A stretch of DNA of 64,000 nt from Ceratothoa steindachneri. Its lineage: Eukaryota; Arthropoda; Malacostraca; Isopoda; Cymothoidae. Where the stretch lies: positions 161,748,048 to 161,812,047 of the forward strand of contig OZ018322.1 of assembly GCA_963969495.1 (NCBI GenBank). Reading direction: 5' to 3'. The notes beneath the pieces are model-generated. The model was given only the letters and a program-made list of their open reading frames with translations. It made no database searches and was not told the origin of the DNA. Made by a program: the position numbers and the translations under genes. Numbering within the stretch: position 1 is the first letter of the stretch; each line of letters opens with the position of its first letter. Shown one piece after another: positions 49,701-60,105 of this stretch.

Positions 49701-50729
49701 AATGTTTTGCATTAATTCCAATACATATTTACCATTTCTATTTAGGGATTGCTTACCAATAAACCCTAGTTGCTCATTAAAATCACCCATTAATAACAAC
49801 ATCTCTTCGTCCAGACGTTCAAATTTCTTCTTCATTATCTTTCTAATAACTTTGTTCCACTCTTAATCTCGCACATTCATATATATAGTGATAATATATA
49901 TTTTCATCCCACAAAAGTTTTCTTTCAAATCCATTATATCATCATGCTCTAATCCATTTACATTATCTTTCTGATATTTTCTCTACCTGGCCAATGCCAT
50001 TAATCCTGCACCTTTTTTTTCCTTTTCAGTTATACATAATAAATTTAAATTTCGTTCCTTTATCAATCTCTCTATCTCTACTCATGTTTGCTATGTAAGG
50101 CTCTGTATATTAATTAATACAACATAAAAATTTTCTTCTTGGCATAGCATCTCTCCTCTTACTTTCTTTAAAAAAAATTAGGGCATAGTTTTCCTTGACC
50201 TAAACAGGCCAGTCTCTCTCTCGCTCCTCCTTCTACTCAGTTTCTCTTTTAGCATTATATAATTTTATCGTTCTTTCTTAGTTAAATCTTGTGAAATTCC
50301 AACTTTTCTTTAGTTTTCATTGGTTACCATTCTTAGATTCTTTGTTTCCTTGATATTTCCCAACTAAACTTTGGCACTTTTCAGCCTCACTAACAATGGC
50401 CTAGTTCTTCTTTCACCTTCAGTGCTCTCAAGCAATCCCAGCAGGGAAAACTCCTGTAAGTCATCCTGAATTTCAATCCTTCATGAAATTTCCTCTCACA
50501 GAAGACAAAGTCTTCCTTCTCACTTCAACTCTGCACTCAGGACATAAGTCACTTCTCTCCTTATCGTTCTCTTGCCTGCTGCTGCCCACCAATGGCTTAG
50601 TACTAGAGAGCTGCCTCTGAATACTATCTTCCATACCTGCATGATTTCCGGAGGAGGTCCTCTCATTATTTTGCACAATTGGTTCAAAAGATCATTATGG
50701 AGATGGACACAATAACTTTTTTTCTCCAA
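46792..50729 (-). mobile_element. Non-LTR retrotransposon (LINE) interrupted by BEL/Pao and a SINE-like insert
   Basis: Right to left on the minus strand: possible ORF1 pieces at 50729-50150; APE-type endonuclease at about 50150-49640 (NIQSLT, KERNLNLLCITE, MDLKENFCGMKIYIITIYMN, LLLMGDFNEQLGFIGKQSLN); a linker (48978-48595); reverse transcriptase at about 48600-47180, with LTAIDFTKDFDSVNRRKLV, then beyond an insert TSGIRHDCTGSPQLF and the eroded catalytic box LFYTDAGLLMAI, then IKYLSVTINDEVDCFKEQIR and GKTIWKSVILPGVL; C-terminal region to 46792, continuing beyond the BEL element at 41598. Dozens of stops. The clade cannot be fixed by eye, but the arrangement is that of APE-type LINEs. Confidence 0.75.
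47660..48125 (-). mobile_element. SINE-like insertion inside the LINE reverse transcriptase
   Basis: The reverse transcriptase reads LYRGEETSLYLNKAI down to about 48130 and resumes with QIQVTSGIRHDCTGSP at about 47655; in related polymerases these blocks are only a few residues apart. The ~470 bp between them is foreign. On the minus strand it begins near GCAATTGCTTCGCCACTCC and ends in a degenerate GATGATAAT run (plus strand 47665-47698), as expected for a retroposed element with a microsatellite tail. No polymerase III box is obvious, so SINE-like is descriptive only. Confidence 0.5.
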
Positions 50730-51160
50730 AAAATGCCGGTCACCAAGCTTGATTCGAAACTTCGAAAGACCGGTTCTTAGTATTATGAATATCAGTGTAT
50801 ATCACCTACGACAAAATTACAGCAGGAAGTCAAATCGCCGAATCCCATCCCGCCCAAATCATATTAAATCATAATACTAGCCCCGAAATTTTAACTTTGT
50901 CTCTGCTACTTGAGTAAATTTTGTTGAACTAATTAGTTTTGGGGCGCTGATTCAAAACCTGTGCTCAGATTTGTCCTTCCTGAGTTATACAACTAGGCTA
51001 TATGGCTCACTTTGTCTCCTTGGATCAGGTAATGATATAATTATTACGAGTTTGAGAATTCTGAGCAAATATTTGGAATCGGGGTACTCTATTTGGCATT
51101 ATGTACGTCCTTTTGCAGACACAGACAAGATATATATATTACATATAAACGAGGTAGTAT
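50730..51160. other. Short spacer without recognised features
   Basis: Lies between the LINE and family 1 copy D. No motif seen. Confidence 0.4.
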
Positions 51161-51164
51161 TCAC

Positions 51165-52790
51165 CTATCTATAAATTTCTACAAAAATCTTTGAGACTCT
51201 TGCTCTTGCACTTGTACGTGGATATAGGATCCTCCCCTGTAGGAACCAGCAGTAGTCACTCATCATGTTTTCGTTGAAACGGCCTTGATACCTGCTTTGC
51301 ATCATTACGATATTTAGATGAAACCTTTCCCCATGTTCGTCATTTATATCACCCATATAAGATGGACATTAATCTAGAGGCAAATGCAAGAAATGCATCT
51401 TAAGACACATCCGACACCCCATTCGTTGATAGGCCTTTAGCATGTTGTCCACTAGTTCTTAATAGTTTTCACCCCCATGATTACCAAGGAAGTTCTACAC
51501 TATATAGACAAATAAATCCCATGCTGCCAACTTAAGGGGAGTTAGTTTATTTCTGAACTTCCTGTCACGTATCAATTCTCTGATCTCCGGCCCTACACAA
51601 ATGCCTGCTTTAAGTTTAGCATCGGTTTTTTTTGCAGCAAATATCTCTTTGAGATACTGAATTCCATCAGAATCATGGGCCATTGCTTTAACAAAATTCG
51701 TGATAAGGTCAAGTTTGATATGAACTGGTGAAAGGTAGATCTTATGTAGATGTACCAAAGGCATGTGCTTCACATTGTATCGGCCAACTATGTGTTCTTC
51801 TTTTTGGGGCCACTTTTTGACAATATAAGAAGCACATATTCTTTGTATATCCTAGCTGCAGTCCAAGAAGTAAAGAAATTACCTTTAGATCACCACAGAT
51901 ATTCCCCTTATGATGCGAGTAATGATCACCTTCCAAAATAAATTTCATTGAGTCATATGTCTCTATTGTCCCAACAATAAGTGCCACAGGAATTGAATGT
52001 TTTTGTTACCATTGTGTAGCAACACAGCTTGGAGGCTAGCAATGCTTGCGTCGATGAATAAGCACCATTCATTAGGTAAATGCTCGTTTCCTAGCTGATT
52101 CATGGGGCCATTAACATCAGTACAGAAACAAGTACCATCTTGTTCTTTATAGAAGCAGCTAAGGCCTCATGGCGTTTACGGATCTTTTCACACCGTCCTC
52201 TACAAGATTTCATTACTATAGTATGGCGCCCAACAGTTCTGCGTTCTCCTTTGACAATGACAAATCCCTCGCTAAATCATTCAATCTTTCTTGATTTATC
52301 AACTGGATTTTCTTTTCCTCGATTTTTCTTACTCTTCAGGCGATGAATCATCTTCTTTAATCCACTAGCTGATGGAGTAACTGGGATTGACATCTTTATA
52401 TTAAGTAGGATTCGTTTTATAGCTCACTTACAATCTGCTATACAATTTTTGAATTATTCTTATTTGAGAATCTCGCAATATTTGTCATACAAAAGTAGCA
52501 ATCAAAAACATGATTTATCGGCTCACGCCCCACCATTGGTGCAGCAAAAGGCATAACCCTTCAGTTTGCTATTTAACCACTGTGTGAGCCCCATATAACA
52601 CACAGTACAACATTTCTGAGGTGCCCAGTGCTTGTCTTGGTAACCAACTTTAAAACCAAATAATAATTATAGGTATGCAGTTTTCACTCTTTTAGCTAAA
52701 TTTTTCCGCTAGTTCCTTGGGGTCTATCTTCTACAGATATGAAAAGGGTTATCTGGACTATTTATAAATCCTCGCTGATTCATGTTTTCA
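51165..52790 (-). pseudogene. Family 1 copy D
   Basis: Right to left on the minus strand: 52780-52560 gives FKVGYQDKHWAPQKCCTVCY and LTQWLNSKLKGYAFC. 52100-52000 gives EWCLFIDASIASLQAVLLHN. 51987-51742 is open and gives VGTIETYDSMKFILEGDHYS, NICGDLKVISLLLGLQLGY and TKNMCFL. 51773-51495 is open and gives VHLHKIYLSPVHIKLDLITN, FVKAMAHDSDGIQYLKEIFA and AGICVGPEIRELIRDRKF. 51356-51165 gives DINDEHGERFHLNIVMMQSR and NENMMSDYCW. It has the longest well-kept C-terminal part in the window. The part between GYAFC and EWCLF has been replaced or scrambled. Confidence 0.75.
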
Positions 52791-53335
52791 ACTTAGTTTG
52801 TATATATCCTGTTATATACTTTTGTAAAATCTTATTCCATTTTAAAATTAATTGAGACATAAATCTAAAAGAAAAATACAATTAATCACTGTATGTAAAT
52901 ACCCTTTCAACCCTACTACTATAATAGCTATATTTGACAACGTGATAAAGCAGGAGTGTAATGCAGGAACCAAGTGCACACAACACATCCTCTATCTACG
53001 GTAGCCAAAGCAACACTCCACATATGTGTAACTAAAGTGTATGTATGTAACTCAGGAACCTTATGTGCTAGAAGAATTTTAATTACAGATTCGGAATCCA
53101 CATACTCAATTTAGTATAAATCACAAGCTCATACCCAAGTAGCAAAATCATTGTTGACTAGTTTCTAATCACTTAATTCGAAGCAGAATTGTCCTCTTCT
53201 TCCTTTTGCTTTGATGAGGAAAGTGAGCAGCGTGACGTCATTATATTCATGAATCACATTTTAAAAAATATCTGTTGTTTTGAATTTTCGTGTTGGTTAC
53301 GTCTATCCTCATACTAAAATGGCTCATTTTCAGTT
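52791..53335. other. AT-rich non-coding
   Basis: No feature recognised. Confidence 0.4.
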
Positions 53336-53337
53336 CA

Positions 53338-54435
53338 GAACCTGACTTTGCCCCGTTATTCACCCAGTAAAGGAATTAGAAATTGGTGGTCTTAAATTTA
53401 AAGGTAATCATTCTTTGTCCGGCATCGGTGTGCTTTGTATGGCTATTAGTTTGTAATTTGTCCAATAGTTAGTGTGTTCTTTGTCTAGGAACTGCTCTGT
53501 ACATTATTTTGTAATTAGTGAGTTATTCGTCCGGTATATAGTTTGTTATTTATCGGACAATTATTCTGTTAAATATCCGAAAATTATTGTGTTGTTTTCT
53601 CTCAACCAGAACCTGACTTTGCCCTGTTATTCACCAAGTTTAGGAATTAGAAATTGGTGGTCTTAAATTTAAAGGTAATCTTTCTTTGTCCGGCATTAGT
53701 GTGCTTTGTATTGCTATTAGTTTGTAATTTGTCCAATAATTAGTGTATTCTTTGTCTGGCAACTACTCTGTAGTCTTGTAACTACTCTGTACATTATTTT
53801 GTAATTAGTGTGTTCTTAGTCCGGTATATAGTCTGTTATTTATCGGATAATTATCCTGTTAATTATCCGCAAACTATTGTGCTATTTTCTCTTAATCATT
53901 ACATTTTTTGTCTGGCAATTAGTTTCTTCTCGGTCCAGAAATAAGTGTTATTCTTCTAGTAACTAGCGTTTATTTTTCCGACACTAAGTGTCTTATTTGT
54001 CCACCATTTTGTGTGTTATTTGTCGGGCAACTTGTGTGTTCTTTGTCCGCCAACTAGTGTGTTCTTTGTCCAGCAATTACTGTTTTCTTTATCGGGACAT
54101 TAGTGTGTTCTTTGTTTGGAAATTAGTTTTTTCGGAAAGTAATGGTACTGTTTTGCAAATTGGTGTATTATTTCTCCAGAAACTAGTGCTTTTTGTCGAG
54201 TAAACATTTTTTAATTGCTATTAGTATTTTTCTGCTATTCCTTGGCCTCTTACCTTTTTTATCGTGCTATTAATTGGCGTGTTACTAGTTTGTATGGTTA
54301 TTAGTAGTATTACTTTTAGCTGGTTACTAATTTTGTCGCACAATTAATTTTGGTATGTTGCTCATTTTGCCGCGCTATTAGTTTGCGTCTCTCACTAGTT
54401 TTTGTCGCGCTATTTATCTTGACGTGTTAGTAATA
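53338..54435 (+). repeat. T-rich minisatellite (TTAGTGTGTTCTTTGTCC type) with a 271-bp higher-order repeat
   Basis: Short units of about 22-30 bp, roughly TTAGTGTGTTCTTTGTCCGG plus CAAC, fill the region and drift toward TTGTCGCGCTATTAGTTTG at the right end. At the left, a longer block beginning CCTGACTTTGCCCCGTTATT and containing GAATTAGAAATTGGTGGTCT recurs at 53341 and 53612, a period of 271 bp. The short ORFs here follow the repeat. Confidence 0.8.
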
Positions 54436-55690
54436 GGTTAAGGAATAAGTTCTTGCGTTTTTTTAATGTTGTGTTGATTTAAGTTTTGTTGAAGTGATTT
54501 GTGCACATATTAAGAAACAATAATATATAATGAGAGCAAAATTTTCAAAGGTTAGGCTACGTTCTTAACAGCGTAGAATATTAGGCTTTTGCTTAGACTA
54601 CGTCTTAAAGTTGAGTAATAAGTCATTGCAGTTTATTTAAAAGTTGCGTTAATTTAATTTTTGTTCTGTACCCTCAAAATGGAATGTCAAGTTAAAAGAA
54701 AGGCGCATTTTAGACACTTGTTGTTATTCATTTTCAATCGAGACGGGAACAATGCAAACGCAGCCAAAGCTCGTCGCGATATTTGTGCTGTGTATGAAGA
54801 AAATGCTTTATCAGAAAGGACAGCTCAATGGTGGTTTTCACGTTTCAGAAACGGTCATTTCAATCTTAATGGCGAAGAACGTTCTGGTCGCCCCATTAAG
54901 TTGGATGAAGATCGATTGAACGACCTTCCTCATGAAAATCCTTGTCAATCGAATAGAGAATTGGCTGTACAATTGGTGTATGATCAGAAAACTGCAGTGA
55001 ATCACCTTCATTCGATGGGGAAAGTTAAAAAACTCGGTGCATGGGTTCCGCACGCTTTGTTTGCTCGTAACAAGGCTACTCGTGGATATAAGGACAGATT
55101 TCTTCACCACATTATCACTGACGACGAAAAGTGGTGTGTTTATGTCAACATGAACCATCGAAAACAATCGTTTAGCCATAATAAAAAAACACTTCCGCGA
55201 TTAAATCAAGGAGTTCATCTACGAAAGACGATGCTGTGTGTATGGCGGGATTGTAGGGGCATCATTTTTTATGAGCTCCTTGCGCACAACGAGATTGTCA
55301 ATGCAGAACTCTATGTTCAACAAATGTATCGACTCGCCGAAGCTATTCGTAAAATGCGACCTCATCGACGTTATGGAGTCCTTCTGCAACATGGCAATGC
55401 CCGTCCTCACATTGTCAATATGACAAAAGACGCCATCCAAACGCTTAATTGGGAAATCTTGCCGCATCTTCTATATTCGCGAGACTTGGCTCCATCGGAT
55501 TTTCAACTGTTCCGATCGCTCTCGAACAACTTGCGCGTCGTTTCGTTTAATACTGATGTGGAGTTAAGAACCTGGTTAGATGAATTCTTAGATTCAAATT
55601 CCAGAGATTTTTATTGCAGAGGCATCGAAAAACTTGTTGAACGTTGGGAACAAGTCGTAAATAACAACGGAGAATACATTATTGATTAAA
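54432..55690 (+). mobile_element. Mariner element lacking its 3' end
   Basis: A terminal-type sequence, GGTTAAGGAATAAGTTCTTG, occurs at 54436 and a second version, AGTTGAGTAATAAGTCATTG, at 54609. Each continues for about 58 bp with similar sequence, so the 5' terminal segment is present twice as a direct repeat. The transposase frame follows. No inverted copy of this terminus is found after the stop codon; the sequence turns at once into the minisatellite at 55700. The 3' end has been lost, so the element could not move. Confidence 0.75.
54661..55689 (+). CDS. Mariner transposase, open but catalytically altered
   Basis: 342 codons are open; by family convention the start is probably Met7 (MECQVKRKAHF), giving 336 residues against the usual ~345. 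Residues 10-125 form the paired helix-turn-helix DNA-binding region (ERTAQWWFSRFRNGHF, then EERSGRP). The catalytic domain follows: Asp155 in TDDEKW is the first metal ligand and Asp280 in LAPSDFQLF is the third. The second ligand, normally Asp in the H-D-NARPH block, is Gly245 here (QHGNARPH, codon GGC at 55393-55395), a single-base change. The spacing of 34 residues between positions 245 and 280 fits D34D mariners. About 13 residues also seem to be missing near 140-142. YSRDLAP replaces the common YSPDLAP. The protein should be inactive, though the intact frame implies a fairly recent copy. Confidence 0.9.
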   Translation: MFCTLKMECQVKRKAHFRHLLLFIFNRDGNNANAAKARRDICAVYEENALSERTAQWWFSRFRNGHFNLNGEERSGRPIKLDEDRLNDLPHENPCQSNRELAVQLVYDQKTAVNHLHSMGKVKKLGAWVPHALFARNKATRGYKDRFLHHIITDDEKWCVYVNMNHRKQSFSHNKKTLPRLNQGVHLRKTMLCVWRDCRGIIFYELLAHNEIVNAELYVQQMYRLAEAIRKMRPHRRYGVLLQHGNARPHIVNMTKDAIQTLNWEILPHLLYSRDLAPSDFQLFRSLSNNLRVVSFNTDVELRTWLDEFLDSNSRDFYCRGIEKLVERWEQVVNNNGEYIID

Positions 55691-55699
55691 TTGCATATT

Positions 55700-56175
55700 G
55701 TGTTTACATTTGTCACGTCACTGGCTCTTCCTGTGTTTGTCATGCATCTGAGCATCTTTTATTCATATCACGGCAATGGACTCTTTTTTTCTGTGTGCCT
55801 CGTGGAATTTTTTATATATCGCACCACTGGCCTTTTTATGTGTGTCGTGAAATTGCTTAAATTTTGTTTGTATTTGTTGCACCATGCTACATTTTTACGT
55901 ATGTTGCGCCAGTGTCCTCCTCTAATGTATAAAGGGCGACGCTAAACTCTTTTTAAAAGTTATGTCGCGCCTCCTGTCTCTTTTTAGTGTATTTCATGCA
56001 CCGCTTTTTTATATGTATGTCATTTAGGTGGCTTCTTTGTGTTTATTTCGCACCGTTGGTCTCATTTTGTGTATGTGGCACTGCTCTTCTCCTTTTTTGT
56101 GTTTGTCGCGCCGCTTGCCTCTTATTTTGTATATGTTCCGCCGCTGACCTATTATTATTTCGCTACATAACCTTT
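55700..56175 (+). repeat. T-rich minisatellite (GTCGCGCCACTGGCC type)
   Basis: Units of about 30-35 bp, roughly TGTGTTTGTCGCGCCACTGG plus CCTCTTTT. The frames 55682-55945 and 55987-56190 are repeat artefacts rich in Phe, Cys and Leu. A closely similar segment, including GAGCATCTTTTATTCATATC, occurs again at 59217-59390. Confidence 0.75.
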
Positions 56176-56425
56176 GTTTACCTCAATTAAGATTGACGGA
56201 TCTTAAGAATATTTATTCATTGCTAAAACCATTCTTAATCCAGCTCCCCTTCTTTAAGGTTTGCCACAAGATCAGACATCTCTTCAGAGGTTCATAAGTC
56301 TTTATAAACAAAGAATGTTAATTCGATAAGAGAAAGACCTCGCAAGTTAAGCCTGTTCCAGGAACTTAGCTTTCGTATTATGCATTGGTATTGAACCAGG
56401 TTTGGTTGCTTTGGCATTGCCACGG
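56176..56425. other. Spacer between minisatellites
   Basis: No feature recognised. Confidence 0.4.
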
Positions 56426-56435
56426 AGGAATTGCT

Positions 56436-57006
56436 ACTGTTTAGTTGTTGTTTCGACACTTTGACGGTTTATTTGTTTTTAGGCACTGTACCTCTTTACT
56501 TGTTTTTTTGACACTGCGCCTGTTTACTATTTCTTTTAGTACTGTGCCTGTTCGCCTTTTGGGCACTGCGCCTGTTTACTTGTTGTTCTGGCATTCCGCC
56601 TAAATACTTGTTATTTAGACATTGCACCTGATTCCTTGTTGTTTTGTCACAGTGTGTCTTTACTTTTTGTTTTAGACATATGTCTGTTTATTTGTTGTTT
56701 TGGCACTGCGTCTGTTTACTTTGATTTTGACACTGAAACTGTTTACTTGTGGTTCTGGCACTGTACCTGTTTACTTGTTATTTAGGCACTGCGCCTCTTT
56801 ACTTGTTGTTTTGTCACTACGTGTGTTTACTTGTTGCTTTGGCGCTATATATGTTTGCTTGTTGTTTTGACACACTCTGATTACTTGTTATTTTGGCACC
56901 CTTTTAACTTGTTGTTTTTTCACTGCACCTGATTACTTGCTCTTTAGGCACTGCGTCTTTTACTTGTTGTTTTGTCACTGCAGTGTGTTTACTTTTTGTT
57001 TAGGCA
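56436..57006 (+). repeat. 29-bp minisatellite (GTTTACTTGTTGTTTTGGCACTGCGCCT type)
   Basis: About twenty degenerate copies of a unit of 28-30 bp, roughly GTTTACTTGTTGTTTTGGCA then CTGCGCCT. The array ends directly at the hairpin at 57017. Confidence 0.85.
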
Positions 57007-57016
57007 CGATATCTAG

Positions 57017-57096
57017 TAGTTTCAGTATGTAGTTTATCATAGTCTCTTCAGTTGTATACTGAAGAGGGTATGATAAATTACATACTGAAACTAGTC
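57017..57096 (+). other. Long hairpin with hammerhead-like core
   Basis: Two 35-bp arms (57017-57051 and 57059-57093) match at 32 of 35 positions around a 7-bp loop. The right arm contains CTGAAGA (57059-57065), a GTATG/CATAC helix (57068-57072, 57081-57085), GAAA (57087-57090) and then C-TA-GTC (57091-57096). Read as RNA this is CUGANGA - helix II - GAAA - very short helix III - GUC, the order of a type I hammerhead; hammerheads with minimal helix III are known from Penelope-like elements and may act as dimers. Helix I is weak as written. The hairpin itself is certain; the ribozyme reading is tentative. Confidence 0.4.
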
Positions 57097-57099
57097 TCG

Positions 57100-57960
57100 T
57101 ATAAACTTTTCGCTCCTATACAGTGGTTTCACTATCATAGAGATATAATTTTTTGGTTGGCCGTTAATATTTGTAGCCAATCATGTATATATTTTTTCTT
57201 TCTTGGCCAGAAAAACTTGGGTTTTTTTAGAAATTAAATCATAATTACTAATTTTCAAGCAGAATTTTCTTCTTCTTTTATTATGCTTGGATGTGGACAG
57301 CGAGTGGCGGTTCTTCATTATATTCATGACGTTCCGCTCAAAAGAATCTGACATATTGACTGTTGGTGTTGTTGACGCCTAACGTCACTTTAATTTTGCT
57401 CATTTTCAGTTTCGATCTTACACGAACCATACTTCACTTGTAGCCGTGAATATAAGCTTTACTTAAAAGGCCTAACATCATTTGAGTACTATACTAAATT
57501 TACTTAATTATTACTTCATTTTGTACGGTAAGATTCTTTGATGATTTCATAGATACGTTCTCCTTATCTGCCTCCATGCACGATCATTAAGATGTGATTA
57601 ATATTTTAGGAAGGTGATTAATTCAAGTAGGCCTTGTACATTGCATCTAACTTTTAAAGCTGAGAGTAATTGTGACTAAGAGTGTCGGACGCGTTTTGGG
57701 AAACAAAAGCCTGTAATACCTTATTCTATCATTTTAATAGTCTCCCAGGAGTAAATATTTATATGGCGGATAGTCTATCACGCTAGAATAAATTAACAAA
57801 AAGTCAGTATTTCAACTAAATTCTGTCGATCAAGAATCTTTACATGACGCCATTTTGAAATGCCATGACTCAGCCTAATTTACGTTCGAGCATTTGTTTT
57901 TAAAGCTAATATTTTTGTTTCGAAAAAAAATGTAGCAGCTAGGGATTGTAAGGTATGTAC
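57100..57960. other. AT-rich non-coding
   Basis: No gene recognised. Could include more Penelope-like terminal sequence next to the hairpin. Confidence 0.35.
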
Positions 57961-57974
57961 ACTTTACACTATAT

Positions 57975-58680
57975 ACACCAACGATGCTCAAGGCCTCCCA
58001 AAAACTGCAGATATATACACACAATTTACTTCGCTCTCAACGAACCCAATTCGCATCTCCGGCAAGGGCCCAAACAGAATCGCCTACCATGCACAAATAA
58101 TTTTAAGCGAGAAGACAGAATATGAGGACATTTGGCTTATTGATAAAAACCCACGAAGACAGAGAATAGTACATGCACAACATACAAGTATATACACATA
58201 CACGAGACCAAAACTACCCAGCCTCCACATATAAACCTCACACCAAAATACTTGGGGCCACATTTGATAAATATCTACACTTCAACATACACCAGAACAA
58301 CAGACAAACAGAAGGCTAGGAAAATTTTACCCTGCCAGCCGCAAACTCCATCTACATTTACGCTAAACACTACTTCGTCCATTTCTAATATACTCCCCAA
58401 TTACACCACAACTGCGAATCACATGGAAGTTGAGGGCAAGAGAATTTAGAAATCTACACTGAAACGCGCATGTCGCTCTCCTCGATTCAAATATATGTCC
58501 ACACTACAGGACAACAACACTCACACCACTCATTCCATATACCCACACTCGCTTAACACGACAGCTGGAAAAATTCGAAAGAGACCACACATACACCTTA
58601 ATACACACCAGAAAATAAGCTGAGATCTCGATGAGATATCCAACAGCCTTCAACTACGCTCAACGAACAATTAATAGGAC
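57975..58680 (+). pseudogene. LINE ORF2 C-terminal fragment (decayed)
   Basis: Across shifted frames: YTNDAQGLPKTADIY (the block leading to the catalytic ADD box), then YPASTYKPHTKILGATFDKY LHFNIHQNNRQTE as the KxLGxxFDxxL block of the thumb region, then FTLPAANSIYIYAKHYFVHF and later ESHGS-GQENLEIYTETRMS, matching the usual connection region. The composition is A/C-rich, unlike the surrounding T-rich minisatellites, and fits a separate insertion. Clade not fixed; a Jockey-like element is possible. Confidence 0.5.
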
Positions 58681-59215
58681 GACAACAACAAAATAAAGAA
58701 CGCTTTTTCCTAACTTGTGCTTCACCAGTAGACCACCTCCATCTAACCAATCCAATCCAATATGACTAACAAAACAAATAAAAAACACCAGGCACCAGTA
58801 GCCACCGATCTTTTAACTCATTGACCTATCTAACTCTTTTATCCCCTTGCTCTCCGATCTCACGGTTGGCCACAATCATTCCCATACTTTCCTTTCTAGT
58901 CTACAAGAAGAAAGAAGGCCCAAAGCAACCGTGTTATTATTCTTCAACTCTACTGACCAATTATCTTCTAGGAGATTTTCAGAACGGGGATACGGGCTAC
59001 TGTTTCACATGCTCAATTCTGTCTCATACACCAATCTCTACCTTTTCACCGACTTTCGTTACTGCCTTGATCTCTGCCCGTTTTTTTAAAACTTTAAAGA
59101 AATTTTCGTGACATGTATCTCAAAAGTAATTTGATAACAAACACCCAATTTACTCTCTCGTTTCTCTAACCTAAGCCAACTCTCGTGCCACTGACCTCTT
59201 TTGGTGTGTACATAA
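58681..59215. other. No recognised gene
   Basis: Frames at 58821-59111 and 58847-59089 overlap and have no motif I know. Confidence 0.35.
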
Positions 59216-59216
59216 T

Positions 59217-59390
59217 TCACGTCACTGGATTCTTCCTGTATGTATGTTACGCCACTAGCGTCATTGTTTTGTGATGTCACGCCTCTGAGCATCTTTTATT
59301 TATATCGCGCCAATGGCCACTTTTTTCTGTGTGTGTCCTGGCATTTTTTCATATATAGCACCACTAGCCTTTTTAAGTGTAACATGACAA
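59217..59390 (+). repeat. Second copy of the GTCGCGCCACTGGCC-type minisatellite segment
   Basis: Matches 55705-55850 in order: CACGTCACTGG-TTCTTCCTGT, CTGAGCATCTTTTATT, CATATATAGCACCACTAGCC. About 15% different by eye. Confidence 0.75.
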
Positions 59391-60065
59391 TTACACAGGT
59401 CATGTTTGCCTGGTTACTCTGCCAGCAACGTTTATTCTCATAGGTCATATTCTTTCCTAAAAATTGACGACGACCAACCTTTAGTCAACGTTTTAAATTA
59501 ACACCTTCCACCTCTTCATCTCTGGGGTATTCCAGCATAGTCGACTAGGGTGGATCATACTCTAGAATTTTAAGAAACTTGTGATGAGGGGTATTCAAAT
59601 GATGAATATTGCTGAAATGAACATACTTTCTGGAGAAAAGTTAAATTCTAATTGATCTAACCTACATCAATTTGAAGTCGAAATATTGTTAGTTCTGGGT
59701 CATTTATTATATTTTACTATTATTTTTGGTTACCCATAAAAGATAAAATTTGCCGTTTTCTATCATCAATACATTTATGTAGTCTGAAAGAGATTTGTCT
59801 AAAATATTGTAAAAATGTATTGGAGAGACATGAGTAGTAGGAAGCCTGTTAAAAATGATCCTTAATTTAGTTTGGTCTAACTCCAATATTGCAAGTAGCC
59901 AGTACTCATTACTCAGTGGAAGGAAATATTCCAGTAGTGTTGCCAGTTCTGGTAACAATTGTTACTGTTATCTGTTTATAGAGCATTTACATTTAATTTG
60001 AATGCTAGTGGAGGCTGTAGATCATTTTAGAATAAAATATAATTATTTGGTAGAGATTTTTTCTT
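59391..60065. other. AT-rich non-coding
   Basis: An 83-codon frame at 59707-59958 (minus) has a Leu-rich text without family resemblance. It lies just upstream of family 2 and is not called. Confidence 0.35.
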
Positions 60066-60105
60066 ATTCTAAATGCCATCTTTTCATTTACAGATATACC
60101 TGCGA

